Notes: generated by a model not told the origin, from the letters alone. Shown: positions 27,393 to 36,644, counted from the first letter of the stretch. The stretch: DNA of 64,000 nucleotides from Flagellimonas meishanensis (GCF_019880545.1 NZ_JAINVW010000003.1:248001-312000); one strand, 5' to 3'. A program made the numbers and translations.

Positions 27393-27618
27393 GCGTAAAA
27401 TCTGGACAACAAAGATAGGAGATAAGTTTTCTTTACAGGAACTTATTGCAACGCATCATGAACCTTTAAGGTAATATGCGACCATGATTTCATCCAATGT
27501 CCTACCTAAAGAACAAAATCTGAATAAAATATGAGGTTTGTGTGCATAAAACATATAATTTTCCACAGAGAATGAATGAACAATCATAGTCTAAAAGAAG
27601 AAACAATTCCACAGCGCA
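27393..27618. other. Divergent intergenic region with a small inverted repeat
   Basis: The 226 nt between ywqE (minus) and the rimK-like gene (plus) carry CGCAT (27452-27456) pairing with ATGCG (27476-27480). An inner ACCT-TTA-AGGT hairpin sits at 27462-27472. Otherwise it is AT-rich, and I saw no TAnnTTTG box with a matching TTG. Promoters for both genes are expected here. Confidence 0.35.
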
Positions 27619-29010
27619 TTGAAGACACATTTTGACGGTACAAAACAGCTGCAGACCATTGGCAGTGAAGAGTGGTGCATATTTGACAATTTGGGTATCC
27701 CCGCCATTAAGGCCCGGGTTGATTCAGGGGCCAAAACCTCGTCCATACAGGCAACTGACATCAAAGTATTTAGCAAAGGGGCCCAGGAATGGGTAAAGTT
27801 TGTGGTGAACCCGTTGCAGGAAAACCGCAGTATCAGCATATCCTGTGAAGCGCGTTTGGTGGACCGACGCATTGTCAAAAGTTCATCGGGCATTTCCGAG
27901 GAACGTTTGGTGGTCAAATCCCCTGTGACTTTGGGCAAGGACACCTTTGAAATTGAACTGACACTGGCCAGCAGGGATACGATGGAGTTCCGAATGCTCT
28001 TGGGACGGGAGGCCCTCTTGAACCGCTATGTGGTCAACCCGGCATTGAACTATCAGGCGCAAGGTTTCACAGATGATGAGATTGCAGAAAAATATGCTGC
28101 CTATCTTAAAGAAAAAACAGGCCTAAAGATTGCCCTGTTGGCAAGCAATCCTCAATTGTATAGCAATAATCGCATCATGGAGGCAGCGGAGGCACGGGGA
28201 CATGAGATTGTTTTTTTGAACGTTGAACTGGCTTATATGAAATTGGATGCCCATTCACCGGAGATTCGGTATAGAGGGGGCAATATTTTGAACGAGTTTG
28301 ATGCGGTAATCCCAAGAATAAAACCGGCGGTCACTTTTTACGGATGTGCCCTGATACGGCAGTTTGATAATTTGGGAGTCTACTGCCAAAACTCTGCGGA
28401 GGCCATTTCGCAATCCCGTGACAAACTATTCGCGTCCCAATTATTTTCCAAAAATGACATCCACATTCCCATTACAGGCTTTGCCAAGTCGCCCATGGAT
28501 ACCAAAGACCTTATCCGCATGGTGAACGGAGCCCCATTGATAATCAAGCTATTGGAAAGCACCCAGGGCAAAGGGGTTGTTTTGGCAGAGACCAATAAGG
28601 CCGCGGAAAGCGTGATCAATGCCTTCAAGAGTGTGAACACCAATATTTTGGTGCAGGAGTTCATCAAGGAAGCAAATGGGCAGGACATACGCTGCTTTGT
28701 GATCAACGGTAAAGTGGTGGCAGCCATGCAGCGCCAAGCAGAAAAAGGTGAGTTTAGGGCCAACATCCACCAGGGTGGGAAAGCATCCGTTATCAAAATA
28801 ACCAGTGAGGAGCGTAAACTCGCCGTAAAAGCGGCAAAAATCCTCAATTTATCAGTAGCTGGCGTGGATATCATTCGTTCCAACCGAGGACCGTTACTTC
28901 TTGAGGTGAATTCCTCTCCAGGGCTGGAAGGTATTGAAAATGCCACGGGAAAGGATATAGCCAATGAAATGATCAGGGCAATTGAAAAGAAATTGAAGTT
29001 CAGTATTTGA
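27619..29010 (+). CDS. RimB-like retropepsin/RimK-like ATP-grasp fusion
   Basis: This 463-residue protein joins two domains. Residues about 15-155 match the RimB/'ATP-dependent zinc protease' domain, a retropepsin-like fold with [15 protein letters not shown] (Asp35-Ser-Gly). Residues about 170-460 match RimK ATP-grasp: [32 protein letters not shown] and [16 protein letters not shown]. RimK adds glutamates to ribosomal protein S6 and RimB trims them, and here they share one chain. Only TTG 27619 is available as a start after an in-frame stop at 27592; no ATG precedes the protease domain. S6 as the substrate is inference. Confidence 0.88.
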   Translation: MKTHFDGTKQLQTIGSEEWCIFDNLGIPAIKARVDSGAKTSSIQATDIKVFSKGAQEWVKFVVNPLQENRSISISCEARLVDRRIVKSSSGISEERLVVKSPVTLGKDTFEIELTLASRDTMEFRMLLGREALLNRYVVNPALNYQAQGFTDDEIAEKYAAYLKEKTGLKIALLASNPQLYSNNRIMEAAEARGHEIVFLNVELAYMKLDAHSPEIRYRGGNILNEFDAVIPRIKPAVTFYGCALIRQFDNLGVYCQNSAEAISQSRDKLFASQLFSKNDIHIPITGFAKSPMDTKDLIRMVNGAPLIIKLLESTQGKGVVLAETNKAAESVINAFKSVNTNILVQEFIKEANGQDIRCFVINGKVVAAMQRQAEKGEFRANIHQGGKASVIKITSEERKLAVKAAKILNLSVAGVDIIRSNRGPLLLEVNSSPGLEGIENATGKDIANEMIRAIEKKLKFSI

Positions 29011-29152
29011 TCCTGAATGTTGAAAGGTATTCATTAAAATTCCCTGGCCACTATTTTGAAGGCAAAGTCCTTTTATGAAAAATTCGCCAACGAATACCAT
29101 GCTTTGGTAAATTTTGGTTCAGGGAATGACTCTACAGGAAGTTTCAAAACCT

Positions 29153-30523
29153 CTACTTTCCGATGCAGAAGCTGGAAAATATGTGCCCAAGCAGGTCATC
29201 CGTGGTTACCTGACCTGTTATTTCCCCTAAATGAAAGAGGGCCTGCCTGATATCGATAGCCATAAGATCGCTTGAAAGTCCCATTTCCATGCCTTCCTTT
29301 ACCTTTTGGATTTCCTCCAGTGCTTTTATCAGTGCATCATAATGTCTGCTGTTGGTAATGATGGTGTTATCACCGCTCAATGCCCCTGAATCCACCAAAC
29401 TCAATAATTTTTCAACCAAAAGCTCAACACCTTCCTTATACTTGGCAGACAAGAACAGCACGTTGGGAATCTGCTCTTTTAGGCTATCAATTTCTGAAGG
29501 TGTCAATAAATCCATCTTATTGCATACCGGTAATAGTTGTTTGTTGGGATAACGATTCCGAATGCGTTCCAGTTCCGAGCGGTCAAAATCCATCGAATCA
29601 AAAAGAAAAATGATAAGACGTGCTTTCTCAATTTTGTCAAAGGTGCGTTCTATACCTATTTTTTCGACCACATCCTGCGTTTCCCTGATTCCGGCCGTGT
29701 CTATGAATCTAAAATTGATGCCATTTAAACTGATTTGGTCCTCAACGGTATCTCGGGTGGTGCCGGCAATGTCACTGACAATGGCCCTTTCTTCATTCAA
29801 CAGTGCATTCAGCAAGGTAGATTTGCCCACATTGGGCTGACCCACAATGGCTACGGGAACGCCCTGTTTTATTACATTGCCAAGGGCAAAAGAGTCAATG
29901 AGCTTTTTTAGGACCTCGCTTATTTTGTTCAGCAGTAGGTTGAACTGTGTTCTATCTGCAAATTCCACATCTTCCTGGGAAAAATCAAGCTCCAATTCAA
30001 TCAAGGAAGCGAAATTGAGCAACTCTTCCCTGAGTTTTTTAATCTCGTTGCTGAAACCACCCCGCATTTGTTGTAACGCAATATCGTGTGCAGCCTCGCT
30101 ATCACTTGCTATTACGTCAGCAACCGCTTCTGCTTGGCTCAGGTCCATTTTCCCATTAAGAAAGGCCCGAAGGGTAAATTCACCGGCCGATGCAGCCCGA
30201 CAGCCTTTTCGTAATAGTAGTTGAACAATTTGCTGTTGTATGTAAGGTGATCCATGACAGGAAATCTCAACAACGTCTTCGCCCGTGTATGAATTGGGTC
30301 CCTTAAAAAGGGAGACCAGGACTTCGTCCAAAATTCTACCATTGTCCACAATGTGCCCCAAATGGATTGTATGTGTTCGTTGCCGTTTCAGCACTTTCCC
30401 CTTTATGGAAACAAATAAGGAGTCTGCCAGTTGAATTGCATTGGGGCCGGAAATCCGAATTATGGCAATGGCCCCGGTTCCTCCGGGAGTGGCCAGGGCC
30501 ACTATGGTATCGGTGTTTGACAT
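29153..30523 (-). CDS. mnmE: tRNA uridine-5-carboxymethylaminomethyl modification GTPase MnmE
   Basis: MnmE, with MnmG, modifies the wobble uridine of certain tRNAs. The N-terminal domain begins DTIVALATPGGTGAIAIIRIS. The G domain contains IVGQPNVGKSTLLNALLNEE (G1), DIAGTTRDTVED (G2), FIDTAGIRET (G3) and CNKMDLL (G4). The protein ends with FCIGK, the C-x-G-K tail holding the essential Cys. Length of 456 residues is normal. It converges with the rimK-like gene across 142 nt. CAAATTTA at 30528-30535 (TAAATTTG on the minus strand) is a -7 box only 4 nt from the ATG, so the message might be leaderless, although no TTG sits 19 nt upstream. Confidence 0.97.
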   Translation of the reverse strand: MSNTDTIVALATPGGTGAIAIIRISGPNAIQLADSLFVSIKGKVLKRQRTHTIHLGHIVDNGRILDEVLVSLFKGPNSYTGEDVVEISCHGSPYIQQQIVQLLLRKGCRAASAGEFTLRAFLNGKMDLSQAEAVADVIASDSEAAHDIALQQMRGGFSNEIKKLREELLNFASLIELELDFSQEDVEFADRTQFNLLLNKISEVLKKLIDSFALGNVIKQGVPVAIVGQPNVGKSTLLNALLNEERAIVSDIAGTTRDTVEDQISLNGINFRFIDTAGIRETQDVVEKIGIERTFDKIEKARLIIFLFDSMDFDRSELERIRNRYPNKQLLPVCNKMDLLTPSEIDSLKEQIPNVLFLSAKYKEGVELLVEKLLSLVDSGALSGDNTIITNSRHYDALIKALEEIQKVKEGMEMGLSSDLMAIDIRQALFHLGEITGQVTTDDLLGHIFSSFCIGK

Positions 30524-30646
30524 GGTGCAAATTTACAAATTCGCCGACTAGGGGAGTTCGGACATTGAAAATGTGGGTAAAAAAAGTTCCATTATTTAGC
30601 GTCTTTTATATATTCGGGGCATCAAATATATTTTCTTGGAAAAGAG

Positions 30647-31957
30647 ATGATCCACTGGTTCGAAACATTGCGGAGATTGGGATTTTGGTTCGCTGATCTG
30701 TGTCAGGGGGGCAAGGTGAAAGGACATCAAAAACAAATAGCCCAAATTTTGGAAAGTCCTGTTGATGCTAAGTCAAAGCTGGAAATGTCCAAAAATTTAA
30801 ACAACTTGCTGAACCATGCTACTGAAAACACAGCTTTTTATAAACATTATCGAGGGTTTAGTGGGTTACGGGACTTTCCCATAATTAATAAAAATATCAT
30901 TCTGGATAGGTATGGGGAATTCAAATCGAACAAATTTTTAAAATCCAAGCTATTCAAAGCCTCAAGCAGCGGATCCACGGGAATCCCCTTCAGTATCTAT
31001 CAGGATAAGGGCAAGCGCGCCAGAAATACCGCAGATGTGATATATTTTTCGGATGTGGTGGGAAGTCGGGTTGGGGAAAAATTGGTTTATATTAAGTTGT
31101 GGGACCATACGAATAGGAAAAGTAATTGGGCTTTATTTGCCCAAAACATCTTTCCACACAATGTAACGGATTCATCACCGGAGGCTATGCAAAGGCTGCT
31201 CGAGCAGCTTGGCAATGATAATTCAAACAAGTCAATTCTTGGATATCCTTCCTTCTTTGAAGAATTGTGCGACTATTTGGATGGAAGGAGCGAAACACCC
31301 AAAATCAACAATGTGTCCAGCATCATTTCGATAGCTGAAGGATTAAAGGAGTCAGAGCGAAAAAGAATGTCCCATTACTTTGGTGCTAAGGCCTATGAGC
31401 GGTATTCCAATCAAGAAAATGGAATCTTAGCACAGCAGACACCATCAAGTGCTGGCGGCTATATATTGAATTGGGCCAGTTATCATTTTGAATTTTTGGC
31501 GTTGGAATCGGATGAGCATGTCATGGAGGGAGAATTGGGTAGGATAGTGGTCACGGACCTATTTAATTTTGCCATGCCGATGATTAGATATGACACAGGG
31601 GATATGGGCATATATAAGAAGAATGAAAATGGGTTGCCTTCGCTTGCAACGATTTATGGTAGGCGAATGGATGCCATTTTCGATACGCAGGGAAAAATTG
31701 TATCTCCCTTCGTTTTTTATCAAGTCTTGGATTATGCCAAGGTAAAACAGTTTCAATTTATACAGCAAGGAAAGAAAAACTATCTGTTCAGACTCAATGG
31801 CCGTTCAGAAAGTGTAGCGGAAAAGGAAATAGCAAGACATTTTGAGCCATATTTAGGGGCCGATGCACATATTGACTTCGAATATGTGGATGAAATTCCG
31901 CTATTGTCCTCAGGAAAGCGAAAAAAAATTGTGAACGATTATAAGTCACTTCCCTAA
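30647..31957 (+). CDS. CapK/PaaK-like adenylate-forming enzyme
   Basis: This 436-residue member of the phenylacetate-CoA ligase/CapK superfamily has KASSSGSTGIPFSIYQD, the P-loop-like ATP motif, RYSNQENGILAQ (adenylate region) and MIRYDTGDMGIY (the Y-x-T-G-D core). LSSGKRKKIVND with the C-terminal Lys closes it. CapK homologues occur in capsule clusters, where the substrate is unknown. Here the gene stands alone, about 3.3 kb past the phosphatase, divergent from mnmE. It may still serve surface polysaccharide or lipid synthesis, but this is not shown by the sequence. Confidence 0.85.
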   Translation: MIHWFETLRRLGFWFADLCQGGKVKGHQKQIAQILESPVDAKSKLEMSKNLNNLLNHATENTAFYKHYRGFSGLRDFPIINKNIILDRYGEFKSNKFLKSKLFKASSSGSTGIPFSIYQDKGKRARNTADVIYFSDVVGSRVGEKLVYIKLWDHTNRKSNWALFAQNIFPHNVTDSSPEAMQRLLEQLGNDNSNKSILGYPSFFEELCDYLDGRSETPKINNVSSIISIAEGLKESERKRMSHYFGAKAYERYSNQENGILAQQTPSSAGGYILNWASYHFEFLALESDEHVMEGELGRIVVTDLFNFAMPMIRYDTGDMGIYKKNENGLPSLATIYGRRMDAIFDTQGKIVSPFVFYQVLDYAKVKQFQFIQQGKKNYLFRLNGRSESVAEKEIARHFEPYLGADAHIDFEYVDEIPLLSSGKRKKIVNDYKSLP

Positions 31958-32032
31958 AGAATCGATTGGTCTCCCCTGTAACATTTCAGAGCAATATGCT
32001 ACTAATGAGGTGTAATATCAAAATCAATCAAA

Positions 32033-32392
32033 ATGGAAGTCATCAATCAAAAAGTGGTCAGAAAGGACAATACCCTGTTGTCAATAACCCACCTGACCCA
32101 ACTCTTACATTATGTTACAGGGTTTGGAGGTTTTATAGTGCCGTTGGTTATTTGGCTCACCTCAAGAAAAACTGTGGAGAACATGGACGAACACGGGAAG
32201 AGCATTATCAACTTACAATTGAGCCTACTGCTTTATATTATAATCAGTATTCCCGCGATTTTATTGCTTGGTTTGGGAATTTTAGGACTGATAGGAGTGG
32301 GAATCTTGGGCTTTGTTTTGCCGATTGTAAATGCCGTAAGGGCATCAAACGGGGAATCCCCCTCCAATTTTCTAACAATTCCTTTTTTGTAA
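32033..32392 (+). CDS. DUF4870 family small membrane protein
   Basis: This 119-residue protein has three to four hydrophobic segments: HYVTGFGGFIVPLVIWLTS, LSLLLYIIISIPAILLLGLG and LIGVGILGFVLPIVNAV. The N-terminal THLTQLLHYVTGFGGFIVPL and HGKSIINLQLSL match the DUF4870 family (also called Tic20-like). Function is unknown. It follows the CapK-like gene by 75 nt on the same strand and is closed by the bidirectional hairpin at 32414-32441. Confidence 0.85.
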   Translation: MEVINQKVVRKDNTLLSITHLTQLLHYVTGFGGFIVPLVIWLTSRKTVENMDEHGKSIINLQLSLLLYIIISIPAILLLGLGILGLIGVGILGFVLPIVNAVRASNGESPSNFLTIPFL

Positions 32393-32413
32393 AGTTTGTT
32401 GTAATGGTAAATA

Positions 32414-32441
32414 AAAAGGGCGACCAAGTGGTCGCCCTTTT
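32414..32441. terminator. Bidirectional hairpin terminator between DUF4870 and the lipoprotein gene
   Basis: AAAAGGGCGACC (32414-32425) and GGTCGCCCTTTT (32430-32441) form a perfect 12-bp stem with a 4-nt loop AAGT. The T4 run on the plus strand ends the DUF4870 message. On the minus strand the same hairpin, followed by T-rich sequence, ends the convergent lipoprotein gene. Confidence 0.9.
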
Positions 32442-32462
32442 CAACTTTACTTAATTCGATGC

Positions 32463-33593
32463 TTAGTCGTTGTCATCATCATCATCATCGTCTCCCTCAC
32501 CACAAACCACAGCATGGGCAATCACATAGATTTCACCCTCCAAGTCTTCACCAATAGTGTATTGACCTGGTGCAACAGTTAATTTTCCATTCTTGTCTGT
32601 TGGGAACATACCGTTGCCAGCATAGGTATGCGTTTCTGCCACAACGTAGTCATCATCAATATTGTAGACCACCGAGACCTCGCCATCTTCATAGCTAACG
32701 GCCACTGTACCGACCAAAGCTCCTTTGGATATATCGCATTGGCCAGCTCCAGCATAAATATTATAGGTTTCCTCGGTTCCATCGGTCAGCGGACCTATGG
32801 TCCAACCCCATCTACTGAATCCATTGCCAATAAAGCAGGTATTTCCGTCATTGCCCCGTGCAAACGCAGTTTCACAACCTCCTTTAGGTTCTTCTTCGCA
32901 TTCTAAAGGTATGGGAATAAAGACTGGCTGCCTATTATTGTTGGGAATCAACACGACTGCCAACAAGTTTCCTTCACCGGGTTCGTACCCTTCACCATTG
33001 GCTACGGCCGCATCAACAATCTCTTGTGCATTTGCTTCGCTCCAATCTACACCTGGTGCACCCAGGAACGTACAAGCAACACAGTTTTGATTGTCAATCA
33101 GTTCCCATATGGCCCATTGAATTTCACCCATGGTATATCCTTGGGAGGCAAAGTCCTGATTGAGAATCCAGTTGACCAAGTCAAAATTTCCTGGATTTTC
33201 AAAAGCCCCGGCAGGAAGCTCAGCATAGCTTGAATAAACATCGGCATCGAAACATTCGTTACCGGTTAAGGATAGGTCAACATCAATACACCAGGCGCCA
33301 TAGTTACCAGCAAGCTCGGTGTCGTTAATGGTCAAATCAAAATAGGTGCCACTGGCATCTAGTCCTTTGGCCGTGGTACAGGCGTTGACCATGGCTGGCA
33401 AATTGGGTAGAAGGGTGATATTGCACTCATCCTCTTTTTCATCATCATCATCATCATTTTTTTGTTTCTTTTTTAGCTTGCCCTTTCCATCAACACTTTC
33501 CAATGTGTCCGAACCTACTGGCTCTGTATCACAGGAGTAAAAAGCGATCATAAAAAAAGCAGCTACTGCTAGTGTAAGTTTTTTCATATTCAA
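32463..33593 (-). CDS. Lipoprotein with a thioester-domain-like signature and Asp-rich tracts
   Basis: A 376-residue secreted lipoprotein: signal peptide ending FMIAFYSC (lipid Cys21), then a Lys/Asp-rich linker. A domain follows with Gly-Ala-W-C102-I-D and, 57 residues later, GEIQWAIWEL (Gln159, Trp163). These match the two hallmarks of Cys-Gln thioester adhesion domains (aromatic-Cys and hydrophobic-Q-x-x-hydrophobic-W). The C-terminal part (about 240-365) has strands such as NIYAGAGQCDISKGALVGTV and ends GDDDDDDDND. The reading is mixed: the motif is seen, the thioester is inferred, and the Cys-Gln spacing is shorter than in Gram-positive cases. There is no T9SS C-terminal domain. The hairpin at 32414 terminates it. 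Confidence 0.78.
   Translation of the reverse strand: MNMKKLTLAVAAFFMIAFYSCDTEPVGSDTLESVDGKGKLKKKQKNDDDDDEKEDECNITLLPNLPAMVNACTTAKGLDASGTYFDLTINDTELAGNYGAWCIDVDLSLTGNECFDADVYSSYAELPAGAFENPGNFDLVNWILNQDFASQGYTMGEIQWAIWELIDNQNCVACTFLGAPGVDWSEANAQEIVDAAVANGEGYEPGEGNLLAVVLIPNNNRQPVFIPIPLECEEEPKGGCETAFARGNDGNTCFIGNGFSRWGWTIGPLTDGTEETYNIYAGAGQCDISKGALVGTVAVSYEDGEVSVVYNIDDDYVVAETHTYAGNGMFPTDKNGKLTVAPGQYTIGEDLEGEIYVIAHAVVCGEGDDDDDDDND
32472..32492 (-). repeat. GAT trinucleotide repeat coding the Asp-rich C-terminus
   Basis: About five tandem ATC units on the plus strand (GAT codons on the minus strand) encode the run of Asp just before the stop of the lipoprotein. A second short run of ATC units lies at 33441-33457 and encodes the Asp cluster near the N-terminus. 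Repeats this short could change length by slippage without shifting the frame. Confidence 0.7.
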
Positions 33594-33737
33594 AAGTTTA
33601 AGGTTGTGATTTACTAACCTTTAAAACTAGAAAACACTTGATAACTAACCATTTATAACCGACTAAATCTGTAATTTATCGATGAATGGATCAACGAACA
33701 GTTCGATTCACTTTACGGTATAAGATAAGGAGATGTT

Positions 33738-34856
33738 CTAATTGTTCAGCATCACCGGCATGACCAACATAGTGACCTGTTCGCCTTCATCCAATCCATC
33801 AATGGGGGTGAGGATACCCGCCCGGTTCGGAAGGCTCATTTCCAACGAAACCTCATCTGAGGACAAGTTGTTCAACATCTCTACCAAAAAACGGGAGTTG
33901 AAGCCAATCTGCATATCATCTCCTTGATAGGAGCAGGATAGGCGTTCTTCGGCCTTGTTGCTGTAATCCACATCCTCCGCAGAAATATTAAGTTCTGCAC
34001 CCGCCATTCGCAACCGGATTTGGTGCGTGGTCTTGTTCGAGAAGATGGAGACCCTGCGCACCGAACTCAGGAATTGGTTTCTGGAAATGGTCAACTTGTT
34101 CGGATTTTCCTTTGGAATCACCGCTTCGTAATTGGGATATTTCCCATCAATGAGGCGACATATAAGCACGGAGTTATCAAAGATGAACTTGGCGTTGCTC
34201 TCGTTGTATTCAATGGTCACTTCGGATTCCGAACCGGCCAAGATGCCCTTCAACAGATTCAGAGGTTTTTTGGGCATAATGAATTCAGCAACTTGAGAAG
34301 CGGATACGTCCTGTCTTTGATACTTTACCAATTTGTGGGCATCAGTGGCCACAAAGGTCAAATTTTCAGGAGAAAACTGAAAAAAGACCCCACTCATTAC
34401 CGGGCGCAGGTCATCATTGCCCGCAGCAAATATGGTTTTGTTTATGGCAGTGGCGAGAATATCCCCCATAAGTGTGGTGGAACTCGGATTGCTAACCTCT
34501 ACCGCTTTTGGAAATTCAGCACCATCAGCATAGGCCAAGGCATATTTCCCATGATTGGAACTGATTTCCACGGTATTGTTGTCCTCGACCACAAAGGTCA
34601 AAGGTTGTTCTGGAAATGTTTTGAGTGTTTCCAACAATAAACGGGCGGGAACTGCAATGATGCCCTCGGAATCGGAATCCACTTTTAAAACGGAACTCAT
34701 AGTGGTCTCCAAATCCGAAGCGGAAACGGTAAGCTGGTTCTTTTTGAGATCGAAAAGAAAATTATCGAGGATGGGAAGTGTGTTGCTATTGTTGATAACT
34801 CCTCCCAAAACCTGCAATTGTTTCAATAAATATGTGCTGGATACAATAAACTTCAT
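33738..34856 (-). CDS. dnaN: DNA polymerase III beta subunit (sliding clamp)
   Basis: DnaN is the ring-shaped processivity factor. The N-terminus reads MKFIVSSTYLLKQLQVLGGV, then NTLPILDNFLFD and LTVSASDLETTMS, followed by GRYALPAEDG-like GKYALAYADGAEFP. The C-terminus is EQVTMLVMPVMLNN (the usual M-P-M/L-R end is MPVMLNN). It has 372 residues and three clamp domains. It is not next to dnaA, which is common in this group. A -7 box lies at 34930-34937. It runs in the same direction as gldG (120 nt upstream) but appears to have its own promoter. Confidence 0.97.
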   Translation of the reverse strand: MKFIVSSTYLLKQLQVLGGVINNSNTLPILDNFLFDLKKNQLTVSASDLETTMSSVLKVDSDSEGIIAVPARLLLETLKTFPEQPLTFVVEDNNTVEISSNHGKYALAYADGAEFPKAVEVSNPSSTTLMGDILATAINKTIFAAGNDDLRPVMSGVFFQFSPENLTFVATDAHKLVKYQRQDVSASQVAEFIMPKKPLNLLKGILAGSESEVTIEYNESNAKFIFDNSVLICRLIDGKYPNYEAVIPKENPNKLTISRNQFLSSVRRVSIFSNKTTHQIRLRMAGAELNISAEDVDYSNKAEERLSCSYQGDDMQIGFNSRFLVEMLNNLSSDEVSLEMSLPNRAGILTPIDGLDEGEQVTMLVMPVMLNN

Positions 34857-34929
34857 TAAAGAAATTCTTTAGAATGTTTGCCCATGTCCATCAATCTTAT
34901 CCAACATGGGCTTATAAAATCGACAAAAA

Positions 34930-34956
34930 CAAATATATCTTAAAACGGTTTAGCAA
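34930..34956 (-). promoter_or_regulatory. Putative dnaN promoter (TTG-N16-TATATTTG)
   Basis: On the minus strand TATATTTG (34930-34937) matches the Bacteroidetes -7 consensus exactly. A TTG (34954-34956) lies 16 nt further upstream, slightly short of the usual spacing. It lies 73 nt upstream of the dnaN ATG. A second perfect box TAAATTTG is at 34962-34969. Confidence 0.5.
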
Positions 34957-34976
34957 AGAAACAAATTTATCAACAC

Positions 34977-36644
34977 CTATCGGGTGAATTTTCTTTTTCT
35001 ATACAGGTTAAAGAAAATACCAAAACACAGTGTCAATACCACTGGAACCCCAATGTTCAGTAGTTGCCATTTAGTTTTTTCTGCTGGAATTTTCTGTGCA
35101 TCAAGCATGGGGATGGATACCTTTTTGTTTCTGATGTTTATAAGTCCATCATCGTCCAAAAGATAATTGGTGCAATTGACCAAAAACTCCTTGTTGCCAT
35201 AAAAACTGTTGGTCCATTTATCGTAACCCAATTCCAGCGGCCTCCCATTTCTAAGCTGATTTTTTATGACGTCGCCATCGGATATAACCACCATTTTGTT
35301 GGAACCACCCACCTCCACATTTTTTTCAAGTTCCAAAGGTTTAATACGATTCTCGTACATGGAAACGAAGTTTCCTTCCACCAGTACCGCCAAGGGTTGG
35401 TTCCCTTTGTTATAACTTTCCCGGTCTGGAGGTGTGTTCAAAATATCGAGGCCAATCTGAGTTGGTACGCCCTCTGTTTTGGAAAGGGGGGAGCTCATCA
35501 AGAGCACTGTTTTCCCATAATCATTTTCCAAAATCTCCATGGGGGTGGCAAACTGGAACCTTACGGCTTCAATATTGGTGTTGATGGGGTGGCTGTTCCT
35601 GGAGAAAACCATGGGATGATAATACCAGGGCACGGGGTTGTACTGGGAGTCGTTACCCTCTCCCGTGGCCAGAACAATTTGGGTAAAATACAGGTCGTTG
35701 ACCAGCACAGGATTGATGCGGAGACCATAATTGAAGAAGAAATCTTTCAGGTTCAACTCTCGGGGAAGAGCCATGGCACTGCCACCTCCTTTATAAATGC
35801 TGTCCATTTCAATGGCCACTTGATCTACCAACCAGATGGTTTTTCCTCCATTGACCATGAATTGATCCATGACATATTTTTCTTCATCAGAAAAAGGCTC
35901 AGTGGGTTTGGCGATCAAGGCCAAATCGAATCCCTTTAATTGGTCCAGCACTTTTTGTGGGTTGGTGGCAACAGAATCCAAGGTGATGGCACCAATATTG
36001 TAGTAATCCCGTATCGTGCTCAGGTAATCAGCAAGGTAGATATCTTCCAATTGGGCATTGCCCTTGATAACGGCCACACTTTTCTTTTCAATGGTGCTCA
36101 ATTTCGTGAAGGCATCTGCGAAAGCATATTCCAGTTGCTGCACCGAGTTGTTGATGCGCTCTTCCGACGTGGAGCCCAACTTGTTTTTCAACAAGGGAAC
36201 CTTTACCGTCTTATCCCTATAGTTTGCCAAAGCCCAAGGGAAGACCAACTCTTGGGAAACCCGACCATTTTCCTCAACGGTGACATTGGCCGGTTGCAAT
36301 CCCAATTTTTGGAGTTCGGCAATAGTTTCCTGGACCTGGCCTTCATCTTGCAAGGGATCAACCAGGTTGTACTTTATGTTCTTGTTCTTGGAAGAAAAGG
36401 ATTCCAACAATTGGATAGTCTCACTCTTGAGCCTGGAAAATTCCGGAGGAATGTTGCCATCCAAAAGAACATCAATAATCACGGGACCATCAAACTTTTG
36501 GGCAACTTCAACGGCAGGTTGGGACAAGGTGTACCTCTTGTCCTCGGTAAGGTCGAGTCGTGCATACACCAAACTTCCAAGAAGGTTCATTACCAAAACA
36601 AGGGCGATGGCTTTGAGGGCCGAAATCAACAATTTTCGGTTCAT
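34977..36644 (-). CDS. gldG: Gliding-motility ABC transporter subunit GldG
   Basis: A 555-residue membrane protein of the GldFGA transporter needed for gliding in Flavobacterium. It has an N-terminal span (LISALKAIALVLVMNLLGSL), the large periplasmic/extracytoplasmic domain with LDLTEDKRYTLSQPAVE, and a C-terminal span (LLNIGVPVVLTLCFGIFFNL) followed by a short Arg/Lys tail. It starts 4 nt inside gldF. The ATPase gene gldA is not in the window, as is usual when gldA sits elsewhere. Its exact transport substrate is unknown. Confidence 0.94.
   Translation of the reverse strand: MNRKLLISALKAIALVLVMNLLGSLVYARLDLTEDKRYTLSQPAVEVAQKFDGPVIIDVLLDGNIPPEFSRLKSETIQLLESFSSKNKNIKYNLVDPLQDEGQVQETIAELQKLGLQPANVTVEENGRVSQELVFPWALANYRDKTVKVPLLKNKLGSTSEERINNSVQQLEYAFADAFTKLSTIEKKSVAVIKGNAQLEDIYLADYLSTIRDYYNIGAITLDSVATNPQKVLDQLKGFDLALIAKPTEPFSDEEKYVMDQFMVNGGKTIWLVDQVAIEMDSIYKGGGSAMALPRELNLKDFFFNYGLRINPVLVNDLYFTQIVLATGEGNDSQYNPVPWYYHPMVFSRNSHPINTNIEAVRFQFATPMEILENDYGKTVLLMSSPLSKTEGVPTQIGLDILNTPPDRESYNKGNQPLAVLVEGNFVSMYENRIKPLELEKNVEVGGSNKMVVISDGDVIKNQLRNGRPLELGYDKWTNSFYGNKEFLVNCTNYLLDDDGLINIRNKKVSIPMLDAQKIPAEKTKWQLLNIGVPVVLTLCFGIFFNLYRKRKFTR

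Noticed and set aside
1-27400. Mobile element or phage origin of the polysaccharide locus
   Set aside because: No transposase, integrase, att-like repeats or IS ends were seen, and the locus has the normal composition of a flavobacterial capsule cluster.
28380-28964. A 194-codon minus-strand frame within the rimK-like gene
   Set aside because: It is antisense to conserved ATP-grasp motifs and has no family match.
29056-29250. A 64-codon plus-strand frame overlapping the 3' end of mnmE
   Set aside because: No family resemblance, and most of it lies antisense to the well-supported mnmE tail (CIGK end).
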